Below, in pieces: positions 23,705-35,906 of a stretch of DNA of 64,000 bases. Every line of letters begins with the position of its first letter. Positions within the stretch are counted from its first letter, which is position 1. Origin of the DNA: Larix kaempferi (lineage: Eukaryota; Streptophyta; Pinopsida; Pinales; Pinaceae). Made by a program: the position numbers and the translations under genes. Under the pieces are notes generated by a model. The model was given only the letters and a program-made list of their open reading frames with translations. It had not been told where the DNA came from and searched no databases. The stretch covers positions 4,526,001 to 4,590,000 of the forward strand of contig BSBM01000096.1 in assembly GCA_027924585.1 (NCBI GenBank), in the 5' to 3' direction.

Positions 23705-23819
23705 CTTGCAATAGCAGTCCCAAATTAAGAACTGCTGTGAGCAGCTCTACACACCTCAAGCCCTCGGGGCTAACACCTCGGTCCGGAAAAGCACCATAAA
23801 ACGCCTCCGCCATCTTCAT
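23705..23819 (-). CDS. Putative first coding exon of an unknown plant gene
   Basis: On the minus strand, ATG at 23817-23819 opens a 38-codon frame starting MKMAEAFYGAFPDRGV and ending LTAVLNLGLLLQ. It is followed by AAG|GTAATC, a good plant 5' splice donor at 23704/23703. A second ATG (codon 3, context AAGATGGCG) fits the plant start consensus better. Codons are GC-richer than the surroundings. The promoter side carries several AACCCTAA telo-boxes. T-rich sequence follows downstream, as expected for an intron, but I could not identify exon 2, and tandem repeats occupy the next 1.5 kb. Product unknown. It may be a gene fragment. Confidence 0.35.
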
Positions 23820-23868
23820 AGAGCTTTCAATTCCTGCTCCTTCAGTAGTGAATTTAACGACGGCAACA

Positions 23869-23995
23869 ATTTAGGGTTAGGGTTATTTGCGGAGGATAGG
23901 TTTAGGGTTTTTAAAATAAGGTCCAGGTTTAGGGTTATTTTGCGGAGGATAGGTTTAGGGTTTTTAAAATAAGGTCCAGTTTCCTTATATTCAAG
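23869..23995 (-). promoter_or_regulatory. Telo-box cluster with 53 bp duplication
   Basis: The plus strand shows six TTAGGG-containing motifs (TTTAGGGTTAGGGTT, then repeated GGTTTAGGGTTT). On the minus strand these read AAACCCTAA, the telo-box found in promoters of plant translation and ribosome-related genes. A 53 bp unit beginning GGAGGATAGGTTTAGGG occurs at 23891 and 23944. The cluster lies 50-175 bp upstream of the putative exon start, so a promoter role is more likely than a true interstitial telomere. Confidence 0.5.
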
Positions 23996-25069
23996 GAAAC
24001 AAATATCAAGGAATGGGTAAAGCTATGTCATCTTAAAGTCCAAAACCTTGATCTCTTAAAGGAATTGTTCACATAGGGCCTTTCGATTAAATTGATTGTG
24101 TGATGAATATGTAGGTTTGTTTGGTTTCCCTTTTACCTTCTCGGAGAGTATCATACATGTGTATATGATAATAACTTGCAATTGCCCTTGAAGGTGCTGA
24201 AAAAACAATGCGCTAAAATGTATTAAGTGGGTTTAACATAGATCAAACATTTGGAATTAGGTGATTTTATTATAATGATTAGATTTTAAATTTAGTGTTT
24301 TTTATTTGTATCAATCATTTGTGATAGTGATATAAATGTTGCATTGGAATAATACTACGAGGAAAAGAGATACTAAATATTTTTTAAGTGAAACAATAAT
24401 TTGAATATTAATATAATGCACGATAATGGCATCACTTTATTTTAATAACAAAGATAACAAAATTAAAAAGGGTTCACATCTTAATGATATCTAACAAAAT
24501 TTAAGCAATAATTGTACTCTACTATATATGGAATTTTAACAAAAACGTGTGTCATTGCATAGCTTGTTTAATAGACTTTGATATAGTGAAAAAATGCAAA
24601 GATAGAATTCAAAATCTATGTGAATTCTTATTGTTATGGGGTGGAGATAAATATTGTCATACATAACATGAAGCTATTTTATTTTCACAAAAAAATCTCA
24701 TAGAACTTATAATGACACCACATCATCAAATCAACATCTCATTATTCAACAAGGTGCCACAAAGTTTTGACCCGTGGCCTAATATAGAAAACCACCACTT
24801 AACAACCTATGGCCTATGTAGAAAACCACCACTTAATAACTGATATCATACAACTCCACTTTAGATGAGGTGGAGGTTCCATCAAGGCCCGTAACAATCA
24901 CTATCTATTCAAAATAAGGCCAAATTTGAAACTTTGCTAATTTGGAGGTTAGTGTCAAAGTGAAGCCCAGTGGAAGTTTGAGGAGGATATAATTTTGTTA
25001 TGACAACCCTCTTATTTTAGAGGCAAATTACTTAATTTTCAAAGAAATGAGGCACTGTGAGTTACAAAT
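23996..25069. other. Unclassified AT-rich region
   Basis: No gene was found. One short direct repeat (about 24775-24840, 'cctatgtagaaaaccaccactta') is visible. It ends at the left boundary of Copia-2, where CAAAT (25065-25069) would be the target duplication, untestable because the 3' end is lost. Confidence 0.5.
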
Positions 25070-26409
25070 TGTTAAAGTTGCAGCATCGTGAGTCATTCTC
25101 TAGGTCAATCTTGTGTGTCAAGATTGAGCCTCGTGTGTCGAGGTAGTGCCTTATAGGAGCCTCAATTGGACTCAGGAAACTTGGAGAAGAATCTTGAGTT
25201 AGACTCAAGCGTGGACTCAAGAATGGTTAAGCTTCATGTGTTGAGGCAAGTACTTTGTATGTCAAAGTGATGATGTTGTACCGTATTGCTAGTCAAGGCT
25301 AAGGTCTTATGTGTCAAGATAGATCCTCATGTGTTGAGGTGGTGCCTCGTGTGTTGAGGTGATGCTTTGCATTTCAAAGCATGTATGGTGTGTGATGTAC
25401 TACTAACCATGGTTGAGCTATTAAGTCTCCTCTAGAGACTGGCCACCTCTAGAGTTAATAACTTTAGCATATAACCACTTGGAACGATAGTAGAACAATA
25501 TGATCACATCATTGGGAAAATATCCTTAGTATATTTTATATGATAATTAAGTTGGTACATGTGGACCATGAAGATAAGACAAGAGACAAAGACAAGATGT
25601 GATAAGATATGAGAGAATTCGAATTGCACATAAAGAATTAATTAAGAGAGAATTCGAATTGCACATAAAGAATTAATTAAGAGAGAATTTGAATTGTTAA
25701 ACTTCAGTGATATTAACAAAGAAGGCTTCAATAAATCAAAGGAGAACTCAAATTGATCACTACAGTGATGTTAACAACAAATATTTTAGTTAAGAGAGTT
25801 AACTAAGTAATAACAAAGAAGATCTAATTAACTAAGTGTTATTGCATGACGACACTTATGTTAAACTAAAAGACGACGCTTATGTTAAACTAAAAGACAA
25901 CACTTGTGTTAAACTAAAAGACAACACTTGAGTTGCGACACTCGCATGATGACACTTAAGTTAGCCACCTAACTAAGTGGGAAAGCTTCCAGTTAAGGGG
26001 CGAGTTCATCCTAAAGTCGGTTCAATGAGTTAATGCATTGCATGAGAAGTAGGGCGCACTTCTTCATGCAAGATTGATGTCTCCAAGGTTGGACAGAATC
26101 TCTATGAAGTATTTTTTGTGCATGTGACTATTATTAGCAAGTTGGTTGATTGGAGAAATATTGTCATGAGTCTCTCTTCTATATATATCTTTCTCCTGCT
26201 CTATAATTGCACTGGGGGTGCTTGTTTTAAAAGATATTCTATGCTATCTATCAATGTACTAAGGAAGGTTTTGTTGGGGTTTTCTCCCTCAAGTTATAGA
26301 GGGTTTCCCCAAGATAAATTCATGTGTCGAATGTGATTGTTTATGTGTATGATTGTTATGTTATTTCAAGTACTATTGCATTTTCGAATTAAAGCTCAAA
26401 AAATTAACA
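25070..26409 (+). repeat. Copia-2 5' LTR (1340 bp)
   Basis: Starts TGTTAAAGTTG and ends AAATTAACA, directly before the primer site. It is longer than the Copia-1 LTR partly because of local tandem duplications: a 40 bp unit GAGAGAATTCGAATTGCACA (25611 and 25651) and a ~22 bp unit 'ttaaactaaaagac' repeated from about 25860 to 25930. The segment with TATATAAAT seen in Copia-1 (4378) is replaced by a different stretch (about 26085-26190). Confidence 0.93.
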
Positions 26410-26421
26410 TGGTATCAGAGC
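26410..26421 (+). other. Primer binding site, initiator Met tRNA (Copia-2)
   Basis: TGGTATCAGAGC abuts the LTR end. It is the standard plant copia primer site complementary to the 3' end of initiator methionine tRNA. Confidence 0.95.
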
Positions 26422-26500
26422 TTAGGGCGTGAAAGACCTAAGTTCAGTAATCAAGCTTGAGCCTACGTAGATCCTGAGTGTGCACAGTACTTGAAGAATT

Positions 26501-29500
26501 ATGGCTTCAATCTCAGTAAGATCGGAACACCATCTTGAAGAAACTTCGAACTTCAATACTTGGAAGGCCAGGATCCTAAATATCCTGGAAGAGCATGATT
26601 TGGAGGATATGTATCCAGTGTTATTGAAGAACCTAATTATAATGCAAGGGGCATTACCTTCAAGAAGAATCAATCCAAAGCAAAGAGAACCATTCATGAT
26701 TCCATGAAAGACAATTTGATGCCCGTGATCACTCCATTGAAGACCGCAAAGGAATGCTTCAACATTTTGACAAATCTTTATGAGAAGAAGGCGCCCGGTC
26801 AAAAGAGGGCATTGAAGAACAAGCTTTGAAGTCTAAAAATCGAAAAGGACGAAGTTGTGGCTTCCTTCTTCACTAAGATCTCTCAAGTAAGAGATCAACT
26901 CGTGAGCATTGGTGTGACAGTCGATGATGATGATCTCATACAAACCGTTGTCGATGGTATTCCATCTTCATGGGAGACAGTCTTTGCTGCAGTAAATAGT
27001 CGAGAAGTGCAACCTAACTTTGAGAGACTGTGGTATGATTGCCTACAAGAAGAAGGGCGAATCCAGAGCAAATATACTGCCTCCAAAGAAGAGAACATCG
27101 CTCTTGCAACACGGATGAAGAGAGGTAAGAAATATCACAAGAAATTCTCTCACCAAAAGGAGAATGATTTCAAGAACTTTGATAAGTCTAAAGTTAAATG
27201 TTTCAATTGCAATAAGAAGGGGCATTGTGCAAGAGAATGTCGTGCAAAGCAAAGACAAAAGTTCAAGGGTAGGTTTCATGCTTCTACTATTGCAGAAGAT
27301 GAACCTACACGAAAGAATTCATGCAATGATCAAGAGACGAGGAAGGAGTATTATCTTGCGTCAACCCTTTCTAGATCCATTACCACTAGTGTTGAGACAT
27401 GGCTGGTGGACAGTGGCGCATCCAAGCAGATGACTGGATATAGGAGCGTTATCACGGATCTGAAGGAAAAGAAGTTTTGTTGTAAGGTGGAGCTTGGAGA
27501 TAATACCACCTATTCGGTCCAAGGTATTGGATCCACTTCCTTTCAGTTGGATTCAGGAGATGTATTGCATGCATATGAAATTATGTGTGTCCCCTGATTG
27601 AAGAAGAACCTCCTGTTTATTTTGGTTCTAGAAGATAAACGATTTAGAGTTATCTTTATGGACAACAAAGCACTCTTGTGTCCTGAGAATGAAGACTTGA
27701 ACTTTGGATCTATGATTGGAGTTAGAGAGGGAGGTATCTACAAAGTTCTTGGAAAACTCATTCAAGCTATGATCCATGACATAGTCATTCCATGTGAACT
27801 GTGGCAAAGAAGACTTGGTCATCTCCATTTCAAAGAGCTACTTGGATTGCAGAAAATGGTGAAAGGTATGCCCATGTTTAAATTTGATTTTGATAGTGTT
27901 TGTAGAGGTTGCGCTCTTGGAAAGAACTTTAAGAAGAGTTTTCCAAGTAGTACCAAAAGATCCAAACGGATCCTTGACTTGATTCATTATGATCTATGTG
28001 GTGCTATGTATGCACCCTCGTTGAGTGGTTATTTGTATTATGTGATTTTCATAGATGACTTCTCTCGCAAGTCATGGGTTTATTTTTTGAAAGTAAATAG
28101 TGAAACTTTCAACAAGTTTCAAGATTTAAAGCACTGGTTGAGAATCGGACTGGAAATCACATTTGTGCTTTGAGATCTGATAATGGAGGAGAGTTTGATC
28201 CCATGACTTCAATGACTTCTGTCGAGATGCGGGAATAAAAGGACAACTGACTATACCCTACACCCCCTAGCAAAATGGGGTTGCTGAAAGAAAGAATAGA
28301 ACAATATATGAGGTTGCAAAAGCCATCATGTGTGATTAAGATTTGCCCACATCCTTATGGGTACAAGCCTCCAGCACTACTATTTATATTCAAAACAAAA
28401 GCCCTCATGCTATCTTGGGAGAAAAGACTCCTGAAGAGGTTTTCACTGGTGAAAAACCAAATGTTGGACACTTGAAGATTTTCGGTTGGCATGTCTACAT
28501 TCATGTACCAAGAGAGAGGAGGACAAAGATGGAGCCATCTAGAAAGAAAGGAACATTTGTTGGATATAGTGAATCCTCTAAAGCTTACGGAATTTGTGTT
28601 CCAGGACAAAGAAACATTGAAGTCAACAAACATTTAACATTTCATGATGAGGTTGCCTTCAAGCGCTCCAAAGAACTTCAGTGTGATTCATATATGGAGG
28701 AGCATGATACTCCTATGATGGAGGAGCAAGTTTTTTATTCTCCCCTTTCAGATGTTGAGAGGGAGAAGTCTGAAGAGCCTTCACATCCACTTGATCCCGA
28801 AGAACCAATAGAACTAATAGAAAGATCTCTTGATGAACCTCTTTCCAAGAGGAGATCTGCATGGTGTCGATACATTCTGCAAGAGGAAAAAAAGCATGGT
28901 GCAGCACCAGGCTCATCCAGAGAGCAAAAGAGACCTGAAATATTTTCAAGATATGTAGCACATATGAGTCACATCAGTGATTCAGAACCCTCTACCTATG
29001 AATAAGTTTCTAAGCAGCAAGTATGGAAAGATACCATGGCAGAAGAATACAAATCCATCATGCATAATGATGTGTGGAAAGTGGTTCATAAACTTGATGG
29101 GAAATCAATAGTAACTTTCAAGTGCCATTATAAAATCAAGCATGCAGCTAATGGAAGTATTGAAAAGTATAAAGCAAGATTTGTGGCTCGTGGTTTCTCA
29201 AAGAAAGAAGGGATAGACTATGATGAGACATTCGCTCCTATGGCTAGGTACACTACTATCCGAACCATAATTTCCCTTGCTTCGGTTTTGGGTTGGAAAC
29301 TTCACCAAATGGATGTGAAGACTGCCTTCGTCAATGGTGAGGTTGAGGAAGAGGTTTGCATACAACAACCAGAGGGGTTTGTAGTTCATGGGAAGGATTC
29401 CCATGTATGCAAACTTGAGAAATACTTGTATGGGCTTAAGCAGGCCCCAAGGGATCGGTATTTGAGGATTGATAGCTATCTTCTGAGCTTGGGATTCTCC

Positions 29501-30522
29501 AAAAGTGAAGCTGACCCAACCTGTACTTCAAGGTTGGGAAGAACCATCCATTGATCTTGGTTAGCTATGTTGATGACTTGTTCCTTACTAGAGAGGAGAA
29601 ACAGATAGCTCAGTGCAAGAGGGAGCTTACTTATGAGTTCGAAATGAAAGACTTAGGTCTTATGCACTATTTTCTTGGTCTAGAATTTTGGCAAAGGAAA
29701 GATGAAAAGTTTCTTTCACAAGGAAAGTACACAGTCGACGTGTTGCGGAGATTTGGTATAATGGATTGTAAATCCATGTCTACTCCTATGATGTCTAATC
29801 TAAAGAAGCTACATGAGTCAGATTTTGGATCGGATCTAGTGGATCCTACCATGTATAGCCAACTCATTGGTTCCTTGATGTATTTGATACATAATAGACC
29901 AGTCATATGTTATACAATGATTATCTTGAGTCAATTCATGTCTGAGTCGGGACATAGACATTGGGTTGTTTCCAAGCATGTGCTTAAATACCTTCGAGGT
30001 ACTATTGTTTATGGAATCATATATGCTTTCAGTGGTGGAGTGATGCTACTTGGATATGCCAACTCTGATAGGGGTGGTAGTATTGTGGACCGAAAGAGTA
30101 CATCTGGATTTTGTTTTAGATTGGGATCAGCTATGATCTCTTGGTCCAACAAAAAGAAGGGATCTGTAGCCCATAGTACTACAGAAGCAGAGTATATTGC
30201 AACTAGTACCAACTACCAAGAAGTTTTGTGCCTTAGGAAGCTACTTGCTTGGTTGTTCGATGAGAAGCTTGAGACTACTATCATTCGCTCTGATAATCAT
30301 AGCTGCATTAAGCTCTCAAAAAACCCTATGTTTCATAACAAATCGAAACACATTGAGATGAAGTATCACTACATCAGAGACATGGTCAAGAGAGGTGCCC
30401 ATAAGACTTCATTACATTGCTACTGGTGAGCAGATTATAGATATGTTGACTAAGCCTTTGTCCGTGACGAAGTATAGGTACTTCCGAGACAAGCTTAGCA
30501 TGGCAGATAATGCCCCCCTCTC
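26501..30522 (+). pseudogene. Copia-2 gag-pol polyprotein, broken
   Basis: Starts with MASISVRSEHHLEETSNFNT. The gag UBN2-type region is followed by a CCHC knuckle CFNCNKKGHCARECR (27199-27243). Protease has WLVDSGASKQMTG (about 27400). Integrase has GHLHFK, CRGCALGK, LIHYDLCG, FIDDFSR and SDNGGEFD (to about 28200). RT starts at about 29036 with VARGFSKKEGIDYDETFAP, MDVKTAFVNG and YVDD at 29566-29577. RNase H has NSDRGGSIVDRKSTSGFCF and STTEAEYIATST. It is broken by a frameshift near 26640, TGA at 26827-26829, TGA at 27595-27597, a shift near 28140, TAA at about 28337, TAA at 29003-29005, a one-base loss near 29517 and a shift near 30398. The domain set is complete and function is lost. Confidence 0.95.
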
Positions 30523-30523
30523 T

Positions 30524-30532
30524 AAGAGGGAG
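30524..30532 (+). other. Polypurine tract of Copia-2
   Basis: AAGAGGGAG immediately before the TG of the 3' LTR, identical to Copia-1. Confidence 0.8.
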
Positions 30533-31130
30533 TGTTAAAGTTACAACATCATGAGTCATTCTCCAGGTCAATCTTGTGTGTCAATATTGAGCCTCGTGTG
30601 TTGAGGTAGTGCCTTATAGGAGCCAGAGTTGGACTCGGGAAACTTGGAGAAGAATCTTGAGTTGGAATTAAGAATGGTAAAGCTTCATGTGTTGAGGCAA
30701 GTGCTTTGTATGTCAAAGTGATGATGTTGTACATTCTTTCTAATCAAGGCTAAGGGCTTGTGTGTCAAGACATATCCTCATGTGTTGAGGTGATGCTTTG
30801 CATGTCAAAGCATGTATGATGTGTGATGTACTACTAACCATGGTTGAACTATTAAGTCTCCTCTAGAGACGGACCACCTCTAGAGTGAATTACTTTATCA
30901 TATAACCACTTAGAACGATAGCAGAACAATATGATCACATCATTGGGAAAATCTCCTTAGTATATTGATATGATAATTAAGCTGGAACGTGTGGACCATG
31001 CAGATAAGACAAGAGATAAAGATAAGACGTGATAAGATATGAGAGAATTCAAATTGCACATAAAGAATTAATTAAGAGATAAATCGAATTGTTAAACTTC
31101 AGTGATAATAATCAAAAGACTTCAATCAAT
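30533..31130 (+). repeat. Copia-2 3' LTR, truncated
   Basis: Matches the first ~0.6-0.7 kb of the 5' LTR (25070 onward), then homology stops around 'gacttcaatcaat'. The remaining half, including the promoter and end, is absent. Gypsy-like LTR sequence follows directly. Confidence 0.88.
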
Positions 31131-31795
31131 CTCCTTAAACGATTTTTTGGGCGTTTTAAACAGTCTCAAACATGACTTTTTCTCAAGTTGTGATTTTTGT
31201 TATTTCTTTTGCTAAGAATGCATACCATACCCAGAATTGGTGTCTGGTTGCAAAACAATGGAACGGGAATGAAAGAAAACGAATCCCCATGAGAGAAATT
31301 GACTTATGAGTTTCCAAAAACTAAGCCCATACTCAGCCATACAAATTTATGGGTTGTGCCCATGCTCCATTAAATTCATGGGTTGATTTCTCAGTTGCCT
31401 TCTTACAACATAAATAAATATCGACACGGAAGTCCACTTAGGTAGTTGCTTACCATTTATGGCACAAGGATTCTCAAGATGACACTTGGAAATGAAGGAT
31501 TTGATCCCACACACCCCTCACCTCTCCCTAGTGGATAAACACAACCCCTTCATTTTAGTTGCTCCCATAGCCAGCTCTTAGACTTTTCATTTGCATTATA
31601 AATATTTACATGATGTTACATTTTTTCATGGTCGACTGGCACATGTCCACAATATATAAAATACTTGCCTTTATACGTTGAGCATTCACTAGCGGGGCCT
31701 TGGCCTTGAGCTCCACACTAGGAAGCATACACCGCATATTTGAAATATTTGCATATCAAGCTAATAATTCCAAGGCCCAAAATGGGGGTATTACA
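31131..31795 (-). repeat. Gypsy-like LTR fragment (family of the 45.4 kb solo LTR)
   Basis: On the minus strand it begins TGTAATACCCCC at 31795 and aligns with the minus-strand start of the solo LTR at 46875 (TGTAATACCCCT). Shared segments are 'ccttggccttga', 'gacacttggaa' and 'caaggattt'. The other end is missing at the junction with the truncated Copia-2 LTR. Confidence 0.75.
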
Positions 31796-31809
31796 TTCCC
31801 CTCCCCCTT
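31796..31809 (-). other. Polypurine tract of the minus-strand gypsy element
   Basis: The minus strand reads AAGGGGGAGGGGAA directly before TGTAATACCCC. A G-rich tract before TGTAATACCCC is the usual 3' end of plant Ty3/gypsy (Tekay/Del-like) internal regions. Confidence 0.75.
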
Positions 31810-33608
31810 GGAATAACATCGTCCTCGGTGTTCACATGATTTCCCTGCCTCGAAAAATTATTTCTTTAGCTTCCAACAACTCCCATGATGCCTTTCTTTC
31901 TCTTTAGAAATATCCATTGGATCTCTTTCCAATCTTTACCTGCTCATGCTGAGCTTTTTAGGATAGCCACATGTCCAACTGCATCCTTAAGATGCTTTCA
32001 AAGTCCTTACATCCATCAATACCTATGCTCAAACAACGAGTCAATTCACATGTCAAATCTGTTCTCATAGGATTAATCCATTAACAAGATTTTTAGAACC
32101 ATAGCCGAAGCATATACACATGTATATTCACATTAAATCAGCAAGAAGATGCAAAATAAACCAAATACTTATCTGCATAAGCATCTTCCTTTAGCTCCAC
32201 AGGTATCCCATTTAGACTTCAGACAACTATGGCGCCCATAAGACCTGCTCCACCCAACACAAGGATGGTACATATTCTCTGCTATACAGTCCCTCGAGAG
32301 TACCCACCCCTTCCAGTGCTCTTCAGGGTGTGAATCGAAAGGTAACCAAGTTCTACAAGCCTTAAATCACTTGTGTATACATATAAATCAAATGTTAGGC
32401 CAACACGCTGGTCGTGCCACCACATTCTAATAACCAATGCCAAGCCAGTACATCGACTGGGTTTATCAGGCATTCCATTAACCATTATGCTAAGCCAGTT
32501 CTCCGACTGTCAAGCATACAACAACCATTTCCAAGCCAACACCTCTACTGGGTTTATCAGGTGATAAAAAAAGGAATACAACTAGATGGCTCCTTCTTCT
32601 ATGCAAATCAATGGTTCCCCTCCAAGAACTCCATAGGTAACTCACTTGACTATAGGCTAACACGGCCCCACAATACCCACTCACACAACACAAGGATGGT
32701 ACCCCTTCTTTGCTACACAGTCCCTCGGGCATACCCATCCCTCCAGTGCTCTTTAGTGTGAGCGTAGAAAGGTTACCAATACCCATGCAAGCCTCCCGAG
32801 TATCCATGCTCTTACTAGGTTTAATAGCACTGCGGAGAGACAAGCACATGTAAGGAATTTTTATAGGGTTTCCCAAACCCAAGCCACTCTTGGCATTCTT
32901 TTACATTTTTATCCTTAGCAACCAAATTCTGCCCCATTTGCATATTTTAACCATCTCACCTGCAATACATACAAGCATGTAGTTCACATGAGATATCATA
33001 AAAAAAAAAAAAAAAAATTAAAGCTGAAGCAATACATGTTCCATCTCACTTCCATGAGATATTTATCATAATAATTTCATTTAGAAATTCTCAATTATGT
33101 TTCATATGGAAAATAGATTCCCCAAACATGAGGTTATTCTCGTGAAGTTTATCTCTTGCAATCTATATCACATGGTCTTCCTGCAATGTGTCCTCCTGAC
33201 ACAATTCTCAAACAATTAATAACATTTAGCAGTTAAATTCAAATCTGAATTTTCAATTATGCCTCCTACAAAAATTATATTTATTGAACCATGAGGCCAT
33301 CCTCATATTGTTTGGATCTTGTAAGTAGTTAAACTTTGTCCCTTATGGTTTTACATTTGCAGCCATAACCTGGACATCTACCTACAACATGTCCTCTTGA
33401 CACAATTATAGATAAGCAAAACAATAATTAGAAAAATTTAAAAACTGAAATTTACAAATCCATTCTCTATAGAAATCTAATTTCGCAACCATGAGATTCT
33501 TCTCAAAAATTTAAATCAGAAAATTTCAAATTTGTTTCATACAGAAATTGGATTTTACAACCATGAGATCCTTCTTATAATGTTTGGCTATTGCAAACGA
33601 TAGCTTCA
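31810..33608 (-). pseudogene. Decayed internal region or flank of gypsy-like element
   Basis: The minus strand just upstream of the purine tract reads KASWELLEAKEIIF and then EDDVI-like codons, resembling the post-chromodomain end of gypsy pol, but the match is short. Farther right there is a ~427 bp direct repeat (landmarks 'acacaaggatggta' at about 32260 and 32688) and poorly kept ~200 bp repeats at 33060-33600 ('aaccatgagatt', 'ccatgaggcc'). An A homopolymer lies at about 33000-33016. No RT or integrase was found. Confidence 0.35.
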
Positions 33609-35889
33609 TGTTACCACTTGAGTTGCACTCAGTTGGGATTCCAGAGAGTCGCCAAAGTTTGCACAAATACTTGTGCATTTCAGTGTTCAGAAGTTAAAAT
33701 CAGGCCTTTTCAGGGCCCCTTTTTTTAATTTTTTAAAGCATGTCCATACCCCGCGGGGTTTGTAATAAAGTGTGCTAGCATTGTGGTCTTACAAGTAACT
33801 TGTCTTCCTAAGACTTCGCAACCAATAAGGGTATTCCAATGAGTTTTTTCCCTTGTCAATTATGCTTTGACTTTAGCCAAGTATAATTAACGAGTTTTTC
33901 TCCTGCACCTCCAAAGCTGGAATGCCCAAGTTGGTGGTTAGGCCTTGGGGGGTTATTAAAGTTCATGTGTCAACATATATAAACATGCTAGACACTTAAA
34001 TAAAGTCATATGGTCATGTACTAGGTCTCTAAGTGTTTTTTTTAATGTTTTGATTTTTTATTTTATTTTATAAATTAGACCATTTTTTAATGGTTTAATT
34101 GAAAAAAATCAAAATGTAATAATTAAGTGGTTTGTGGGTGAAATCTGACAATGGGGTGCTTGTTTTCTAAGTCAGAGCACCCATTTAACCCATAAACCCA
34201 CTTTTCCTAAGTTTCGAGCAATTATTTATCTCAAAAAATGATATTTGCTCGAAAAAAAATATGTCAAATTAAGACATATTAAAGGAAAAGACAAATTCCT
34301 AAATCCATGGAAAGTGTGTAGAGTTCAACTGAGCTTCAACTAAAGTCATTGTATAGTCAACTAAAGATGATATAAACTCTGAATGGGTGATTCCAATCAC
34401 AACCGAGCAAGTTTCAGTTAACTCTTCCTTGAGAGATGTGCCCTTCTCCATACATGGGCGACTTTGTGAGGTGGAGGATCGTGGTTGGGTGTGATAATAA
34501 CAAGGTGAGGGCGCCTACCATCTCTAGACGTGGTGCATTCTCTTCCAATTGGCATCCAGTTAAGTTTCAATCAAGAACTATCATGCTCAGTTAAACTCCC
34601 TCTCTCACTCATGCGCCCTCCTTGGGATTAGCGGCCCTCTTGCATGAGTTTTCCTATTTAAGGAAGGCTTTTCTTCATTGCGAGGCATCTGAAGGTGGAA
34701 CCTCTTCTCCTCTATGTTGTAATATTTTTGAGGTTTTGAGTAGATAAAGAGAAGGCTTTGGAGGCTACATTATGGTTGCATGTCATGTGTGGATGCTTGA
34801 TGCTTCAAAACCCATGGAGGTAACTTGTATTTTTGCATAAGTATTTTGTGTATTTTTGGGATTGCATCTGACCTTGTAAGGGAATTTATATTTCAATAGG
34901 GTAAGAAATAGGATCTAATGCTTGTTTCTTATTAGATAATAGTATGAAATATTTCAAATATCTTGCATATCTTGCTTGAATGCTTGTATTTAGAATTCTT
35001 TTATATTTTTTATGTCAGTGTTATTTAATCCTCTTATGCAAGTCTTGTTTGAGATATTTTTTGTGGGTAATCCGAGATTAAGGAGGAGGCATGCATGTTA
35101 GCTTTTCCATTTCCCAAGCAACTTCAAACAGAAGCGTAGTCTCTCTTGTTCCCACTCTTATGCAAGCTCCATTCGTCCATCTCTTTCTAGCTCACAACTC
35201 GGTTCTTCTTACCTTTAGTTCAACATATTTTCTTTCTCTTTTGGTTACTTGTTCCATATTGTTCTAGATCTAAAAATTTGAAATCCTAAAGAAGTAGATC
35301 TAGTTTCATTTCACTAAAATTATCATATTATCAAATTTAAATCTCATAATTTAACATAAGTGAAAAGTCTCTTCCTTTGTTTGCATTTAAAAGTTGAAAA
35401 TATCATTAGTTAAGGAAGAGTGGTTTTGTTTCAAGTGTGAAGAAGATAGGTCTATCATATTAGTGCTTGCACGATTTGGTTTGCAACTTGAAAGAGGGCA
35501 GCCAAAGATCCTAGCAAGACAAGCTTTCTAGCTTGTCTTACTAGTTCAAATTTTTGCATTTTTGGTTTATCATTTAACTTAGAATTTTTGCAATTTTTGG
35601 TAGCAAGGCCAAAGACACTCTTAAATTGTTTTTTGTCCTTTTTGAGACTAATTTAGTTCGTTGTTTTTTTCTGATATTTTAGCGGGTTTGAACAATTTAA
35701 AGATCAAAATCTAAGATGTGGAGGCTTTTGTGACCATCCAAAGAGTTAGTTTTACCTTATTTCTCTATTTCTATCACTTGTAAATTGTATTGGTACCTAC
35801 TGACAAAGGACCGGCAGTATTGCTTGATTTTATTTTGATGTAACACAAAAATAAAGAGAGCAAAGCAAGCTATTCTAGCGCCTAACCCC

Positions 35890-35906
35890 ATCCCCCCAGG
35901 GGGGAT
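35890..35906. promoter_or_regulatory. Conserved GC hairpin in GAL-B 5' LTR
   Basis: ATCCCCCCAGGGGGGAT, eight-base perfect arms around a single A, about 35 bp after AATAAA and followed by T-rich sequence. The same palindrome is at 50705-50721 in the 3' LTR, and a variant is at 13102-13112 in GAL-A. Confidence 0.6.

Larger units (their letters stand above)
25070..31130 (+). mobile_element. Copia-2: Ty1/copia element, complete except truncated 3' LTR
   Basis: 5' LTR 25070-26409, Met-tRNA primer site 26410-26421, gag-pol 26501 to about 30520, purine tract, then a 3' LTR that starts at 30533 and loses homology to the 5' LTR at about 31130. It belongs to the same family as Copia-1 and is better preserved. 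Stops and shifts make it inactive. Confidence 0.95.

Noticed and set aside
23869-23960. Interstitial telomere (TTTAGGG)n
   Set aside because: Only scattered motifs within a 53 bp duplication, not a perfect array. A telo-box promoter cluster fits better.
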